Position numbers and translations under genes: made by a program. 15,592 nt of DNA. Source: a bacterium. Its GTDB lineage: Bacteria > Arandabacterota > Arandabacteria > Arandabacterales > Arandabacteraceae. The DNA is taken from the NCBI GenBank assembly GCA_025774405.1, contig JALGWB010000015.1:1-15592 (forward strand), written 5' to 3'. Under the pieces are notes generated by a model. That model had not been told where the DNA came from. It saw nothing but the letters and a program-made list of their open reading frames with translations, and ran no database searches. This document shows, one piece after another, positions 1 to 8,724 of this stretch. Each line of letters starts with the position of its first letter. The stretch's first letter is position 1.

Positions 1-2178
1 GCGTGAAGCAAGATCGCAAAGGATCACCATAGGAAACTCCAGCCCCTTTGCCTTGTGAACTGTGAGGATTCGGACGAAGTTATCGCTTCCCTCAACCGTC
101 GGGGCTTCACCTTCTTCAGCTTCGATCTGCTGCATCTCGGTGAGATAGCCCACAATGCCACTGAAAGTGCATACTCCCCGATCAAGGAGGGCTCTTGCTA
201 TCTCTCCTATCTTCTTGAGGTTTGCGAGTCGCTGCTCACCGTTTGGTTTGAGAAGGTAGGCGATGTGGGCACCAGTCTCTTCAAGCAGGCGCTCAAGAAG
301 CTCAGTGAAGCTCAACTGATTTCGAGCCTCATGCAGGATGCGGAGCAGGCTAAATGGTTTCTCAAGGGGTGTATCCTTGGCGTCTTGTAGATAGTTGATC
401 CTGCCATCAAAGAGAAAGAGATCTTCATCGCTGATCCCAAAAAAGGGCGACTTAAGGGATCTTACGAGAGCGACACTATCGTAGGGGTTCTCGATAGCCT
501 GCAGAGTCGCAACCAGATCTTCAACCTCTTGCCTTATGTAGAAGTGCTTACCGCCGACGACCCTGTAGTCGACCTCATAGAGTCTCAGCGCGTCCTCGAG
601 TATCCCGAGTGGAGTATGTGTTCTGAGAAGAATGGCAATGTCCTTGTATTGAACTGGTCGAAACTCTTGTCTGTGCTTATCCCACACTGTCCATCTCTCC
701 TCATCAACCATCTTGCGGATAAATGAGGCGATGCATCTTGTCTCAGCTTGACGCCGCTCTTGGGCATTGGCATAGAAGCCTACGATCGTAGGATAGAGGA
801 GCACGACGCCGGGTCTTTCATGATAGGTTTCAGGTGAACGCCCTGCGACAAGGGGTACGTATTCAGGTTGATAGTCCCCGTCATCGGGTTTGAAGATAAG
901 ATCTTCAAAGATAGCATTTACGAATTCAATTATCGATGGTACGCAGCGGAAGTTTCTTGAGATCGTGAAGTGATTGGACTCTGGCAATGCCGATTTTGCT
1001 GTTGCATACATCTCGATGTCTGCCCGGCGGAATCGATAGATGCTCTGCTTGGGATCGCCAACAAGAAAGAGCCTTCCGGGCTCAATGGGCATCTTATGCC
1101 AGTCGTCTCGTATTCCTGCGTTTCGAGCTGTAAGGTAAAAGACAACCTGGGCCTGCAGGGGATCGGTGTCCTGGAATTCGTCAACAAGCAGATACCTGTA
1201 ATGGGCCCTGAAGTAGGATCTGACTTCACTGGAGTCCTTGAGCATATTACGTGCAAAGAGCAGAAGGTCATGGAAATCGACCACACCTTGCCTGTTCTTG
1301 ATTTGCTGATATTCATCAATAAATCCTTTGAGAGTGTTTGCCAGCCTCGATATGGTGTTATGAACGATAGAAGCCCTCAGCGACTGGTGGAGTTCGATCA
1401 GGTCATCAAGTTCCTGTTCAAGACCAGAATCGTCGACCCCATCTATGGGATGAACGAACAGTTTCCTGAATATGTAGATTTGGGCTTCTTCCTGGCTAAG
1501 ACGCTTGAGCGTGGCCAATTGACTGGCAAGGCGTTCGACGATACCGTGGCGATGGCCCGTCACGATTTTCTCAAGTTTTCGGATGAGGTGTTCAAGGTCT
1601 TTTTCAATGGCGACTTCGGTGGGTAGCAGGTCAAGTATGTCTCGGTTGGCAGCCATCGTAAAGGCGAGGGATTCAATTGCATCAATGCTTATTCCAAGTT
1701 CAAGGGCTCTTCTCAATGCCTCATCATCCCGATCCATGCACCTTCCTAGGAAATCCTCCCAGGCCTGACGAGCCAAAAGCGAAGCTTGAAGTTCGTCAGC
1801 CACCTCGAAGCCGGGGTCGATTCCTGCCTCTATCGCTCGTTGTCGCAGGAGTTTTGCGCAGAAGGCATGAATTGTGCTAATGTGCATTCGCTCCAGGTTC
1901 TCAAGACAATTTCTAAGAGCTGCTGGCTTCCCATGTTCACGCTCAAGGCGCCTGGCAAGCTCTTGTTCAAGTTTGAGTTTGAGCTCAGCAGCTGCACGTT
2001 CGGTGAAGGTGATAGCAACTATTTCCTGAGGAGCGGCACCCTTGCGGGTGACTAGATTGAGTATTCGCTCTATCAGAAGCGTTGTCTTACCCGTTCCAGC
2101 AGCTGCTTCGACGATATGCGAAGCATCGAGCTCGGTCTGTGCTAGCCGTCGACTCTTTGAATCATCCTGGGACTTCAT
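1..2178 (-). CDS. addA: AddA/RecB-like UvrD-family helicase, C-terminal part outside the window
   Basis: ATP-dependent 3'-5' DNA helicase subunit of an AddAB/RecBCD-type enzyme that unwinds and resects double-strand ends for recombination. The frame is open for 726 codons from 2178 to the window edge with no stop. Visible superfamily 1A motifs, in order: a Q-motif-like glutamine at residue 14, Walker A AAAGTGKT at 25-32, motif Ia AITFTERAAAEL, ISTIHAFC, Walker B VDEFQDTD at 332-339, motif III LVGDPKQSIYRFR, motif IV ISRNFRC, GGKHFYIRQEVEDL, and VHKAKGLEFP at 707-716, just before the edge. The last helicase motif and any C-terminal nuclease domain lie outside. The start at 2178 is chosen because GAGGA sits 8 bases upstream; an in-frame ATG at 2193 is the alternative. 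It overlaps the end of the upstream nuclease gene by 17 bases, so the two are almost certainly co-translated. The presence of a partner AddB-like protein favours AddA over a stand-alone UvrD/PcrA. Confidence 0.9.
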   Translation of the reverse strand, partial: MKSQDDSKSRRLAQTELDASHIVEAAAGTGKTTLLIERILNLVTRKGAAPQEIVAITFTERAAAELKLKLEQELARRLEREHGKPAALRNCLENLERMHISTIHAFCAKLLRQRAIEAGIDPGFEVADELQASLLARQAWEDFLGRCMDRDDEALRRALELGISIDAIESLAFTMAANRDILDLLPTEVAIEKDLEHLIRKLEKIVTGHRHGIVERLASQLATLKRLSQEEAQIYIFRKLFVHPIDGVDDSGLEQELDDLIELHQSLRASIVHNTISRLANTLKGFIDEYQQIKNRQGVVDFHDLLLFARNMLKDSSEVRSYFRAHYRYLLVDEFQDTDPLQAQVVFYLTARNAGIRDDWHKMPIEPGRLFLVGDPKQSIYRFRRADIEMYATAKSALPESNHFTISRNFRCVPSIIEFVNAIFEDLIFKPDDGDYQPEYVPLVAGRSPETYHERPGVVLLYPTIVGFYANAQERRQAETRCIASFIRKMVDEERWTVWDKHRQEFRPVQYKDIAILLRTHTPLGILEDALRLYEVDYRVVGGKHFYIRQEVEDLVATLQAIENPYDSVALVRSLKSPFFGISDEDLFLFDGRINYLQDAKDTPLEKPFSLLRILHEARNQLSFTELLERLLEETGAHIAYLLKPNGEQRLANLKKIGEIARALLDRGVCTFSGIVGYLTEMQQIEAEEGEAPTVEGSDNFVRILTVHKAKGLEFPMVILCDLASR

Positions 2179-5100
2179 CTTCGAAATCCTCATCCCGCAT
2201 ACGCGAAAAGTCTATGAGATGCTCATCGCCCTGCTTGCGCTCAAAAAGATAGAAGCGGGCATTTCCACATATCCGTTTGTAGTCACAATAAGTGCAGTGG
2301 TAATCTGGATACTGGAAGAAGTGTCCTTTTTCGATACCATCTGTGATGGTTTGGAGGATTTTCATGAGGTGGTTCCATCTTTCTTTGAGGGTAAACGCAT
2401 GAAAAACCACGTTGCGCTTGCTCGGGTCTTCAAGGACATGAAGATAGGTTGCGTAGTCTATCCTTGTCTTCTCTCCTCTGCTTGCGAAGAAAGCATCGCC
2501 GGCTATGATATAGAGGGGAAGCTGAAGATTGCGTCCGCCATGAAAAGCGTCCTCTTTTATTCGTGCTTTACCGGTCTTGTAGTCTATGATGCGCGCCGAG
2601 TCCCCATCCTCACTGACATCGATTCTGTCTATTCTGCCGCGAAGCCTTATTAGCCTCTTGGCGACCTTGACGCTCACCGCACCAAATGAGCTTTGCCTGT
2701 CACCGGTGTCATCGTCATAGCCCCAGCTGAGTTCAAAGTAGGTCGGCAGGTAGGATCTATCAAGAAGCATCTCCTCAAATATGACCGCAAGCTGCTCGAA
2801 GATCTGAGACTTCTGAAGCTCCCAAATCATTCGATAGCCGGTAGGATGCGTCATCTCGAATTCCTCAAACCTGGTTCGAGCTATGGATTCAAAGATCTTC
2901 CAGTCGGATTGCTTAAGCCTTATCGGTCTGCCACGCTTTCGAGCAAGCTCGGTGAAGAAGTCATAGAGTATGGAGTGGAGGAGCTCACCCCGGAGGCGAG
3001 GATCCATACGAACAAGATCAATCGGTTCGGGTATTGGCTCAAGCCCGAGGATGTGTCTGAGGAAGTACCCATGAGGACATCTTGCATAGTCCTGCAGCAC
3101 TGTTACTGACATAGCTCGCCCGATGACTGAGTGATTGGCAGCCAGCTTCTTGCGAGCCGCGGCAGATACTAGGAGACCATCATAAGGAGTTAGCGACCTT
3201 GTTCCCCACCTCTGGTATTCAGCCTCGAGTGCCCTGGGCAGGGTGGTCGTCTTTCCCACAAAGTCCACAAGTGCATCTACTCGGCGTTTGGAGAGGGATG
3301 AGATTGCAAGTGAGGTCTGGAATTCGATCTTCGAGAAACAAAGCCCTGGGTCATCAGGTGCGATTCTTGACAGGGGAATGTGGACAACCCTGGTTGAGGT
3401 CGCAAGCGTCTCAGGCGTGGGCTTGCATCCCTCAAGTGTTCCAACCACTCCGTAGATAAAAGGCGATGGTAGGCGTTCACGCATCGAATAGGGGTCAAGA
3501 CGTGGATAGGAGACAATGAGGGTCTGCTTTGCACACGAGATTGCAATCTTGAAGAGCAGTCTTTCCTCGTCCAGGCGGTTTGTTGTTTTGAGAACCAGGG
3601 GGTTGCTATCGGTGCCTGTTAGAATGCGATTTATCTCGATCCTGTCAATATCCGTAAGGATGGGGTCTTCATTGGGATGGGTTGGGAAGTAACCATCGGT
3701 TAGTCCCGGAATGACAACTGCATCAAAGGTAAGACCCCTTGCTGCCATGATGCTGATAACAGCAGGTCCTGTACGCCCGAAACGACCAATAGACATCTGG
3801 CTTGAGGTAAGCACCTCTTCTACGGCCAGCCTGAACTCAGACGGCGATGGTTGGCTCACCCCATCTAGCTTGCCGAGTGCTTCTATCTGTCTTACGACCT
3901 CAGACAGCCTGGTAGTAGGCTTTTGGCTTTGGATTGGTTCCAAGAGCTCGCCAAGCACACTCGAGAGTGCTTGAGCTTTCCTGCTCCAGCTCTTTGCCTT
4001 TTCTACCTTGTCGAGCAGCTCGATGAGATGCTTGATGAAACCCAGGAGGTCTCCTGCAATAGCCTGATCTCTGGACTCCGAAGAGGATGAGACTCTCCCG
4101 GCATCGACTACCCTTGCAAGCCGCTCTGTCCACTCAGTCTTGCCCCTTATGATGCCTGCCTCGAGTGAGACTCTCTCCCAGAGGTTCGTATCACCCTCGC
4201 GGGCCTCGATGTAAGGCTCAACAAACTTGGCAAGATCGATCACCTTCTCCCTTAGATAGTCGTGCTCGAGGGCTTCGAGGCTGAGCAAAGCACATTTGCC
4301 GGCGGGCGTATCTGCGAGAGTCTCGGCTGCCGGTAGGTAGGGTTCAAGCGAGACCTTGGTAAGAAGATCTGAGTAAAGGCAAGAGTAGGGATGAGACCTT
4401 CTCAGCAGAATGGCAACATCATGAAGCGGGATTGCTCTGGACAGACACTCCTCAAGAAGCAGTCTCAGGGTCTCCTGGGCTTCGCTTGCCTCACCAGGTG
4501 CAGAAACTAACGTGACGCCTGATTCCTTTCCGCTATACGGCCTGGTCACATTGAAAAGGTTCTGGCTCAGATGAATTATCTCTTTGCTTGAATTGCTTCG
4601 CACGGGCTTGAGAGCAACCTCCTTGAGCCCCAGCTCGGCGAGCCACCTCTTTGCAGGTAGGGCATAGGTATAAGCAATGTCTTGTTCATAGGGGAAGAAC
4701 AAAGTTGTTGGTTTCGACCTCATAAGCGACTCAACAAGTTGGCGCTGGAGGGGATTGAAATCGTAGAAACCATATATGAGGATGCGCAAAGCCTCGTTGA
4801 GTTGCTGCCAGGAGCCTGCCACTTCTATTGCAGAGCGAGCGGCGTCACGCATATCAAACCAGCCCTGGCTGGCTAAGACTCTCTGATAGTTCTTCCATAT
4901 CCTTGCAAGGTCACGCACCTTTCGCGCCAGCGGTCCGCTGAGCGTGGTTGCTGCATCCTTGACCTGCCTGGGCTCAAGAAACGCGTCTTTAAGATCACCT
5001 ATGGTTGCAAGCACCACACCCGAGAAGCCTCGAAAGTGCGCCACCGACCTGAAATAGGATTTAGGTGAGATATCATCCATGACAGCGTTGATGACTGCTC

Positions 5101-5380
5101 GATCGGCAAAGTCGGGTATGAGCTGGCAACCATCCGTCTTGTCCGGCGATCTTGATATCTCAAGGGCAAGGTCATCGAGGGTATAGAAGCGGATGTTGAT
5201 ATGGTCTATGCCCCTTTCCGCAAGGAGTCGAGCAAGGTAGAGAGCCACAAGATGCGAGATTACAACTACGATTATGGGTTGAAATGGATCAAGCCTCCTG
5301 AGACGCCTTATCTCCTCAATGAAAGCATGCTCCAGTGTCTCGTAGTTGCCTGTCAGGACAATTCTATCTGAACTCGTCAC
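2162..5380 (-). CDS. addB: AddB-like subunit with C-terminal PD-(D/E)XK nuclease and Fe-S cysteines
   Basis: Second subunit of the AddAB-type end-resection complex, 1072 residues, a normal AddB length. The N-terminus (PIIVVVISHLVALYLARLL, then a LDDLALEI segment) matches the degenerate helicase half of AddB, but the usual glycine-rich Walker A is not recognisable, so ATP hydrolysis by this subunit is doubtful. A helicase-C-like segment FDAVVIPGLTDGYFP is in the middle. The nuclease is C-terminal: RGELLHSIL with H802, GRID with D918, IIDYKTGK with D933 and K935, and LQLPLY near 952. Cysteines C768, C1029, C1032 and C1038 (one far upstream, then C-x2-C-x5-C) match the AddB iron-sulfur staple. 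The start codon is GTG and its ribosome binding site is weak (GGGGCACGGG upstream). The gene begins 97 bases after the copper ATPase stop and overlaps the helicase gene by 17 bases. Alternative label: generic PD-(D/E)XK nuclease family protein. Confidence 0.85.
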   Translation of the reverse strand: MTSSDRIVLTGNYETLEHAFIEEIRRLRRLDPFQPIIVVVISHLVALYLARLLAERGIDHINIRFYTLDDLALEISRSPDKTDGCQLIPDFADRAVINAVMDDISPKSYFRSVAHFRGFSGVVLATIGDLKDAFLEPRQVKDAATTLSGPLARKVRDLARIWKNYQRVLASQGWFDMRDAARSAIEVAGSWQQLNEALRILIYGFYDFNPLQRQLVESLMRSKPTTLFFPYEQDIAYTYALPAKRWLAELGLKEVALKPVRSNSSKEIIHLSQNLFNVTRPYSGKESGVTLVSAPGEASEAQETLRLLLEECLSRAIPLHDVAILLRRSHPYSCLYSDLLTKVSLEPYLPAAETLADTPAGKCALLSLEALEHDYLREKVIDLAKFVEPYIEAREGDTNLWERVSLEAGIIRGKTEWTERLARVVDAGRVSSSSESRDQAIAGDLLGFIKHLIELLDKVEKAKSWSRKAQALSSVLGELLEPIQSQKPTTRLSEVVRQIEALGKLDGVSQPSPSEFRLAVEEVLTSSQMSIGRFGRTGPAVISIMAARGLTFDAVVIPGLTDGYFPTHPNEDPILTDIDRIEINRILTGTDSNPLVLKTTNRLDEERLLFKIAISCAKQTLIVSYPRLDPYSMRERLPSPFIYGVVGTLEGCKPTPETLATSTRVVHIPLSRIAPDDPGLCFSKIEFQTSLAISSLSKRRVDALVDFVGKTTTLPRALEAEYQRWGTRSLTPYDGLLVSAAARKKLAANHSVIGRAMSVTVLQDYARCPHGYFLRHILGLEPIPEPIDLVRMDPRLRGELLHSILYDFFTELARKRGRPIRLKQSDWKIFESIARTRFEEFEMTHPTGYRMIWELQKSQIFEQLAVIFEEMLLDRSYLPTYFELSWGYDDDTGDRQSSFGAVSVKVAKRLIRLRGRIDRIDVSEDGDSARIIDYKTGKARIKEDAFHGGRNLQLPLYIIAGDAFFASRGEKTRIDYATYLHVLEDPSKRNVVFHAFTLKERWNHLMKILQTITDGIEKGHFFQYPDYHCTYCDYKRICGNARFYLFERKQGDEHLIDFSRMRDEDFEDEVPG

Positions 5381-5414
5381 CCCGTGCCCCAGTTGTTACA
5401 ATCAACCCCTTGCT

Positions 5415-5443
5415 ATTGTGCCATCAAGAGATACTGACTTCAA
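5415..5443 (-). promoter_or_regulatory. Candidate promoter for the addB-addA operon
   Basis: On the minus strand TTGAAG (5438-5443) and CACAAT (5415-5420) are separated by 17 bases; each matches the sigma-70 consensus at four of six positions. It lies in the 97-bp gap between the copper ATPase stop and the GTG start at 5380, giving a short leader of about 30 bases. This would make addBA a separate transcription unit. I saw no convincing terminator for the copper operon in the same gap, so read-through is also possible. Confidence 0.4.
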
Positions 5444-5477
5444 GGGTGGGTTGCTATCAGGGTAGCTGAGGTTTCAA

Positions 5478-7514
5478 TCATCTTATTCGCAGGAGTTTTG
5501 CGTTTATTGCAACGATGACTGTGCTGAGCGACATGAGAACGGCTCCAATGGCAGGGCTAAGAAGAATCCCAGACTTATAAAGCACGCCAGCAGCAAGCGG
5601 GATCGCAACGGCATTGTAACCTGTTGCCCAGGCAAGGTTCTGAACCATCTTCCTGTAAGTTGATCTCGCAAGCTCTATGATTGAAACTGCATCGAGTGGA
5701 TTGCTTCTCACAAGCACGATGTCAGCAGTCTCTATTGCAACATCCGTACCTGCACCAATTGCTATTCCAACATCCGCCTGAGCAAGAGCTGGTGCATCAT
5801 TCACACCGTCGCCGGTCATCGCCACCGTCAGGCCACGTTCCTGGACACTTCGCACCTTAGCTGCTTTCTCCTCAGGCAGAACTTCAGCAAAGTACTCATC
5901 AAGCCCGAGCTCCTGCGAGACCCACTGGGCCACTTTGGCATTATCCCCCGTCAGCATCATGACCTTGATACCCATCTGGCGCATAAGCGAGATGGCTTGT
6001 CTGGATTCGGGTCTAATAATGTCGGCCAGGGCAATGACACCACTTACCGTATCATCTATGATCACAAAGACAACGGTCTTGCCCTCTGCAGCGAGATCTT
6101 CCACCCGCTTATCCTTGAGCTCGATTGACTTTTCTTTTAAGTAGCCCGGGCTCACGATCCTTACGAGCTTGCCATCGACAACTGCTTCAGCTCCCTTGCC
6201 TGGGATGGCTCGAAACTGCTCGACTGGAACAACTTCAGGATAGGCTGATGCAATTGCCTTGGCGATGGGATGCTCGGAGTGAGCTTCAACAGCTGCCGCA
6301 AGCTTCAGCAGATCATCGTTCTTGATGCCGTCGGTGAGAGTTATGACATCGGTGACACCAAAGCGCCCTTCAGTCAGGGTGCCTGTCTTGTCAAAGATTA
6401 TTGCTTCGATATTGCGTGCCCTCTCAAAAGCAGCTCTATCTCTTATCAAGAGTCCCTTCCTGGCTGCTATTGCCGTTGAGACTGCTACTACAAGTGGAAC
6501 GGCAAGTCCAAGTGCATGCGGACAGGTAATCACCATTACGGTTACCGTGCGTTCGAGAGCAAAGGCGAAATCAGCCTTGAGCATGGCAAGCCAGATTCCG
6601 AGAGTAAGTGCACCACCGCCAAGGGCTATTATTGTCAGCCAGAGAGCTGCCCGATTGGCAAGATCCTGAGTACGGGACCTCGACTGCTGTGCCTGGCGGA
6701 CGAGCTCTATTACCTGTGAGAGAAAAGAATCTTTGCCTGTCTTGGTGATCTCGACAGTTACCGAGCCTTCACCGTTTATTGAACCACCGATCACGGTCGA
6801 ACCCACATGCTTTTCAACAGGTCGCGATTCACCAGTGAGCATTGCCTCATTGACCGAGGTCTCACCATCGATGACTCTGCCATCTGCAGGGATCTTCTCA
6901 CCTGGACGTACAATCACCTTATCACCAACTCGGAGCTCGCTGAGTGGGACATCCCTGAGGCTCCCATCTTCCATGATCTTGTGAGCATCTGAGGGCATGA
7001 GTCTGGCAAGCTCCTCAAGGGCTCGGGATGCTCCCATCAAAGATTTCATTTCCAGCCAGTGTCCGATTAGCATGATGTCGACAAGTGTGACCAGTTCCCA
7101 GAAGAAGATCTTGCCGCTCAGTCCGAAAACCACAGCGGAGCTATAGCCGTAGGCTGTGGTGATAGCCACGCTGATCAGGGTCATCATGCCCGGATGGCGC
7201 TTCCTGGTTTCCGACGCAAAACCTTTAAGGAATGGATAGCCGCCATAGAAGAAGACCACTGATGAGAGACCGAAGAGCACATAGAGATCGCCCCCGAAGC
7301 GTAGTCTCTCACCCAGCCCGAGCACTTGCTGAATCATGGGGGAGAGCAAAAGAATGGGAATCGTGATGATGAGGCAGATCCAGAATCGGCGTCTATAATC
7401 CCTGACCATGTGCATGTGGTGGCCATGGTGCATGGTTGGTGCGACACCAGGCGAGGCTTTATGGTTCATATGGTTTGCATGTTTTGTGGGTTCATGGTTG
7501 TGATGACGTTCCAT
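5478..7514 (-). CDS. copB: CopB-type (P1B-3) copper-exporting P-type ATPase with His-rich N-terminus
   Basis: Membrane pump of 678 residues that uses ATP to expel copper (or silver) from the cytoplasm. Visible: first membrane segment about 44-66, TGES at 227-230, the metal-site CPH at 331-333 in a membrane helix, phosphorylation site DKTGTL with D375, the HP dipeptide of the nucleotide domain at 415-416, GDGVNDAP at 568-575, and MSLST at 661-665 in the last helices. CPH with a late MSxST is the P1B-3 (CopB) signature, whereas CopA has CPC. There is no N-terminal CxxC metal domain; instead residues 1-38 carry 11 histidines and several methionines, a known CopB feature. The start is supported by GAGG five bases upstream. 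It lies 26 bases downstream of the YHS-lactate dehydrogenase gene and is the last gene of the metal operon. P1B-3 pumps have been reported for Cu(II) and Cu(I); which ion is used here cannot be read from sequence. Confidence 0.93.
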   Translation of the reverse strand: MERHHNHEPTKHANHMNHKASPGVAPTMHHGHHMHMVRDYRRRFWICLIITIPILLLSPMIQQVLGLGERLRFGGDLYVLFGLSSVVFFYGGYPFLKGFASETRKRHPGMMTLISVAITTAYGYSSAVVFGLSGKIFFWELVTLVDIMLIGHWLEMKSLMGASRALEELARLMPSDAHKIMEDGSLRDVPLSELRVGDKVIVRPGEKIPADGRVIDGETSVNEAMLTGESRPVEKHVGSTVIGGSINGEGSVTVEITKTGKDSFLSQVIELVRQAQQSRSRTQDLANRAALWLTIIALGGGALTLGIWLAMLKADFAFALERTVTVMVITCPHALGLAVPLVVAVSTAIAARKGLLIRDRAAFERARNIEAIIFDKTGTLTEGRFGVTDVITLTDGIKNDDLLKLAAAVEAHSEHPIAKAIASAYPEVVPVEQFRAIPGKGAEAVVDGKLVRIVSPGYLKEKSIELKDKRVEDLAAEGKTVVFVIIDDTVSGVIALADIIRPESRQAISLMRQMGIKVMMLTGDNAKVAQWVSQELGLDEYFAEVLPEEKAAKVRSVQERGLTVAMTGDGVNDAPALAQADVGIAIGAGTDVAIETADIVLVRSNPLDAVSIIELARSTYRKMVQNLAWATGYNAVAIPLAAGVLYKSGILLSPAIGAVLMSLSTVIVAINAKLLRIR

Positions 7515-7540
7515 TCAATCCTCAGATACGATTGGCTCTC

Positions 7541-8638
7541 TTAGATGCTGACTGCTGCGATTGTTTCCTTGAGAATCCTGGCACTCTGACGGAAGCCCTC
7601 AAGTTCAGTCTCGTCGAGTCGGATCTCTATGACCCTCGAGATACCATTACGATTTACGATCGCCGGCACGCTCAAGCATACATCAGAAACGCCGTGGTAG
7701 TTATCGACAAGGGTCGAGACGGTAAGGACACTATTCTCATCACGCAGTATTGCACCGACGATGCGAAGCAAAGCCAGGCTTATCGCATAGTTGGTTGCCC
7801 CTTTCTTCTCTATTATCTCATAGGCGGCCTTACGAACACGATCAAAGATTGCCCGCCTCTCATCTTCAGTGCATGGGCTTTGGCAGCCTGGGCAGTGAGC
7901 AAGAAGGGGGACTCCAGCGATATTTACCTGGCTCCAGACCGCTACCTCGCTATCCCCATGCTCACCGATAATGTAGGCATGGACATTCCTGGGATCGACA
8001 CTGCAATGATTGGCAATGAGGTATCTGAATCTTGCGGTATCGAGGGTTGTGCCTGAGCCGAATACTCGATTCATGGTGAAGCCGGAGAACTTGATGGCTG
8101 CATGGGTGAGAACATCGACGGGATTGGATACGACCAGGATGATCCGGGGCTCGTGCGCGGCAATCTTGGGGATAACATCCTTGAATATCTCGATATTTCG
8201 CTCGACAAGCTCAAGCCTGGTCTCACCAGGCTTCTGAGCCACTCCAGCTGTCACAACGACAACGTCGGCACGCCTGCAATCTTGATATGTGCCAGCATAG
8301 ACTGTGGTTGGATGAGCAAATGGTAATCCATGGCTGAGGTCCATGGCATGGCCATCTGCCAGCTCACGGTTGCGGTCGATGAGAACGATACTGTTAGCAA
8401 GGCCGCTATTCAGGAGAGCAAAAGCGAATGTTGAGCCAACCTGACCAACGCCGACTATTACTATCTTTCTGTGATCAGTTCTTTCGACCTGAGGCGCTTT
8501 GATATAGCTTTCAGGATCATTGAGAAAAGCCTCCTTGCAGTGGGAGCTACAAAAGTAGTAAGTCTTGCCCTCATAGGTGACACTCTGAAGGTCAGCCTCC
8601 GGGCTGAGTTCCATGTGGCATACAGGATCACGCAGCAT
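7541..8638 (-). CDS. YHS metal-binding domain fused to L-lactate dehydrogenase
   Basis: A 365-residue single-frame fusion. Residues 1-46 are a YHS domain (DPVCHM at the start, YYFCSSHC, then a DPESYI ending) with C7, C30 and C34 as likely metal ligands. From about 55 a complete NAD-dependent lactate dehydrogenase follows: GVGQVGS at 63-69, D88 selecting NAD over NADP, QKPGETR at 135-141, SNPVDVLTH, TTLDTARFR with D200 and R203, and the catalytic histidine H227 in GEHGDS. Q135 aligns with Gln102 of lactate dehydrogenases, where malate dehydrogenases have Arg, so pyruvate/lactate is the predicted substrate pair. An extra CPGCQSPC cluster lies at 249-256. No start codon near the domain junction would make the dehydrogenase alone. 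GGAGG sits five bases before the ATG. The gene lies between a Met-rich secreted protein (86-bp gap) and the CopB pump (26-bp gap). YHS domains usually occur in copper or mercury pumps; metal sensing, buffering or regulation of the enzyme is inference. Confidence 0.9.
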   Translation of the reverse strand: MLRDPVCHMELSPEADLQSVTYEGKTYYFCSSHCKEAFLNDPESYIKAPQVERTDHRKIVIVGVGQVGSTFAFALLNSGLANSIVLIDRNRELADGHAMDLSHGLPFAHPTTVYAGTYQDCRRADVVVVTAGVAQKPGETRLELVERNIEIFKDVIPKIAAHEPRIILVVSNPVDVLTHAAIKFSGFTMNRVFGSGTTLDTARFRYLIANHCSVDPRNVHAYIIGEHGDSEVAVWSQVNIAGVPLLAHCPGCQSPCTEDERRAIFDRVRKAAYEIIEKKGATNYAISLALLRIVGAILRDENSVLTVSTLVDNYHGVSDVCLSVPAIVNRNGISRVIEIRLDETELEGFRQSARILKETIAAVSI

Positions 8639-8724
8639 TGTGGCCTCCAGCTCAACCCTGGTTGGCTATTCCGCAGCTTCAAAGGCTGGTGAGGGTATTC
8701 AATTTCTCTGCTTCAAAACCCATC

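Noticed and set aside
970..1626. Plus-strand 218-codon open frame and other long plus-strand frames over 1-5380
   Set aside because: They are antisense shadows of the addA and addB genes, with no family resemblance.
7541..8638. Malate dehydrogenase as the name for the dehydrogenase part
   Set aside because: The specificity position is Gln (QKPGETR), typical of lactate dehydrogenase; malate dehydrogenases have Arg there.
8653..8664. CAACC-CT-GGTTG inverted repeat between the Met-rich and YHS-lactate dehydrogenase genes, considered as a copper operator
   Set aside because: Very short, overlaps the region just before a ribosome binding site and does not match CopY or CsoR operator patterns.
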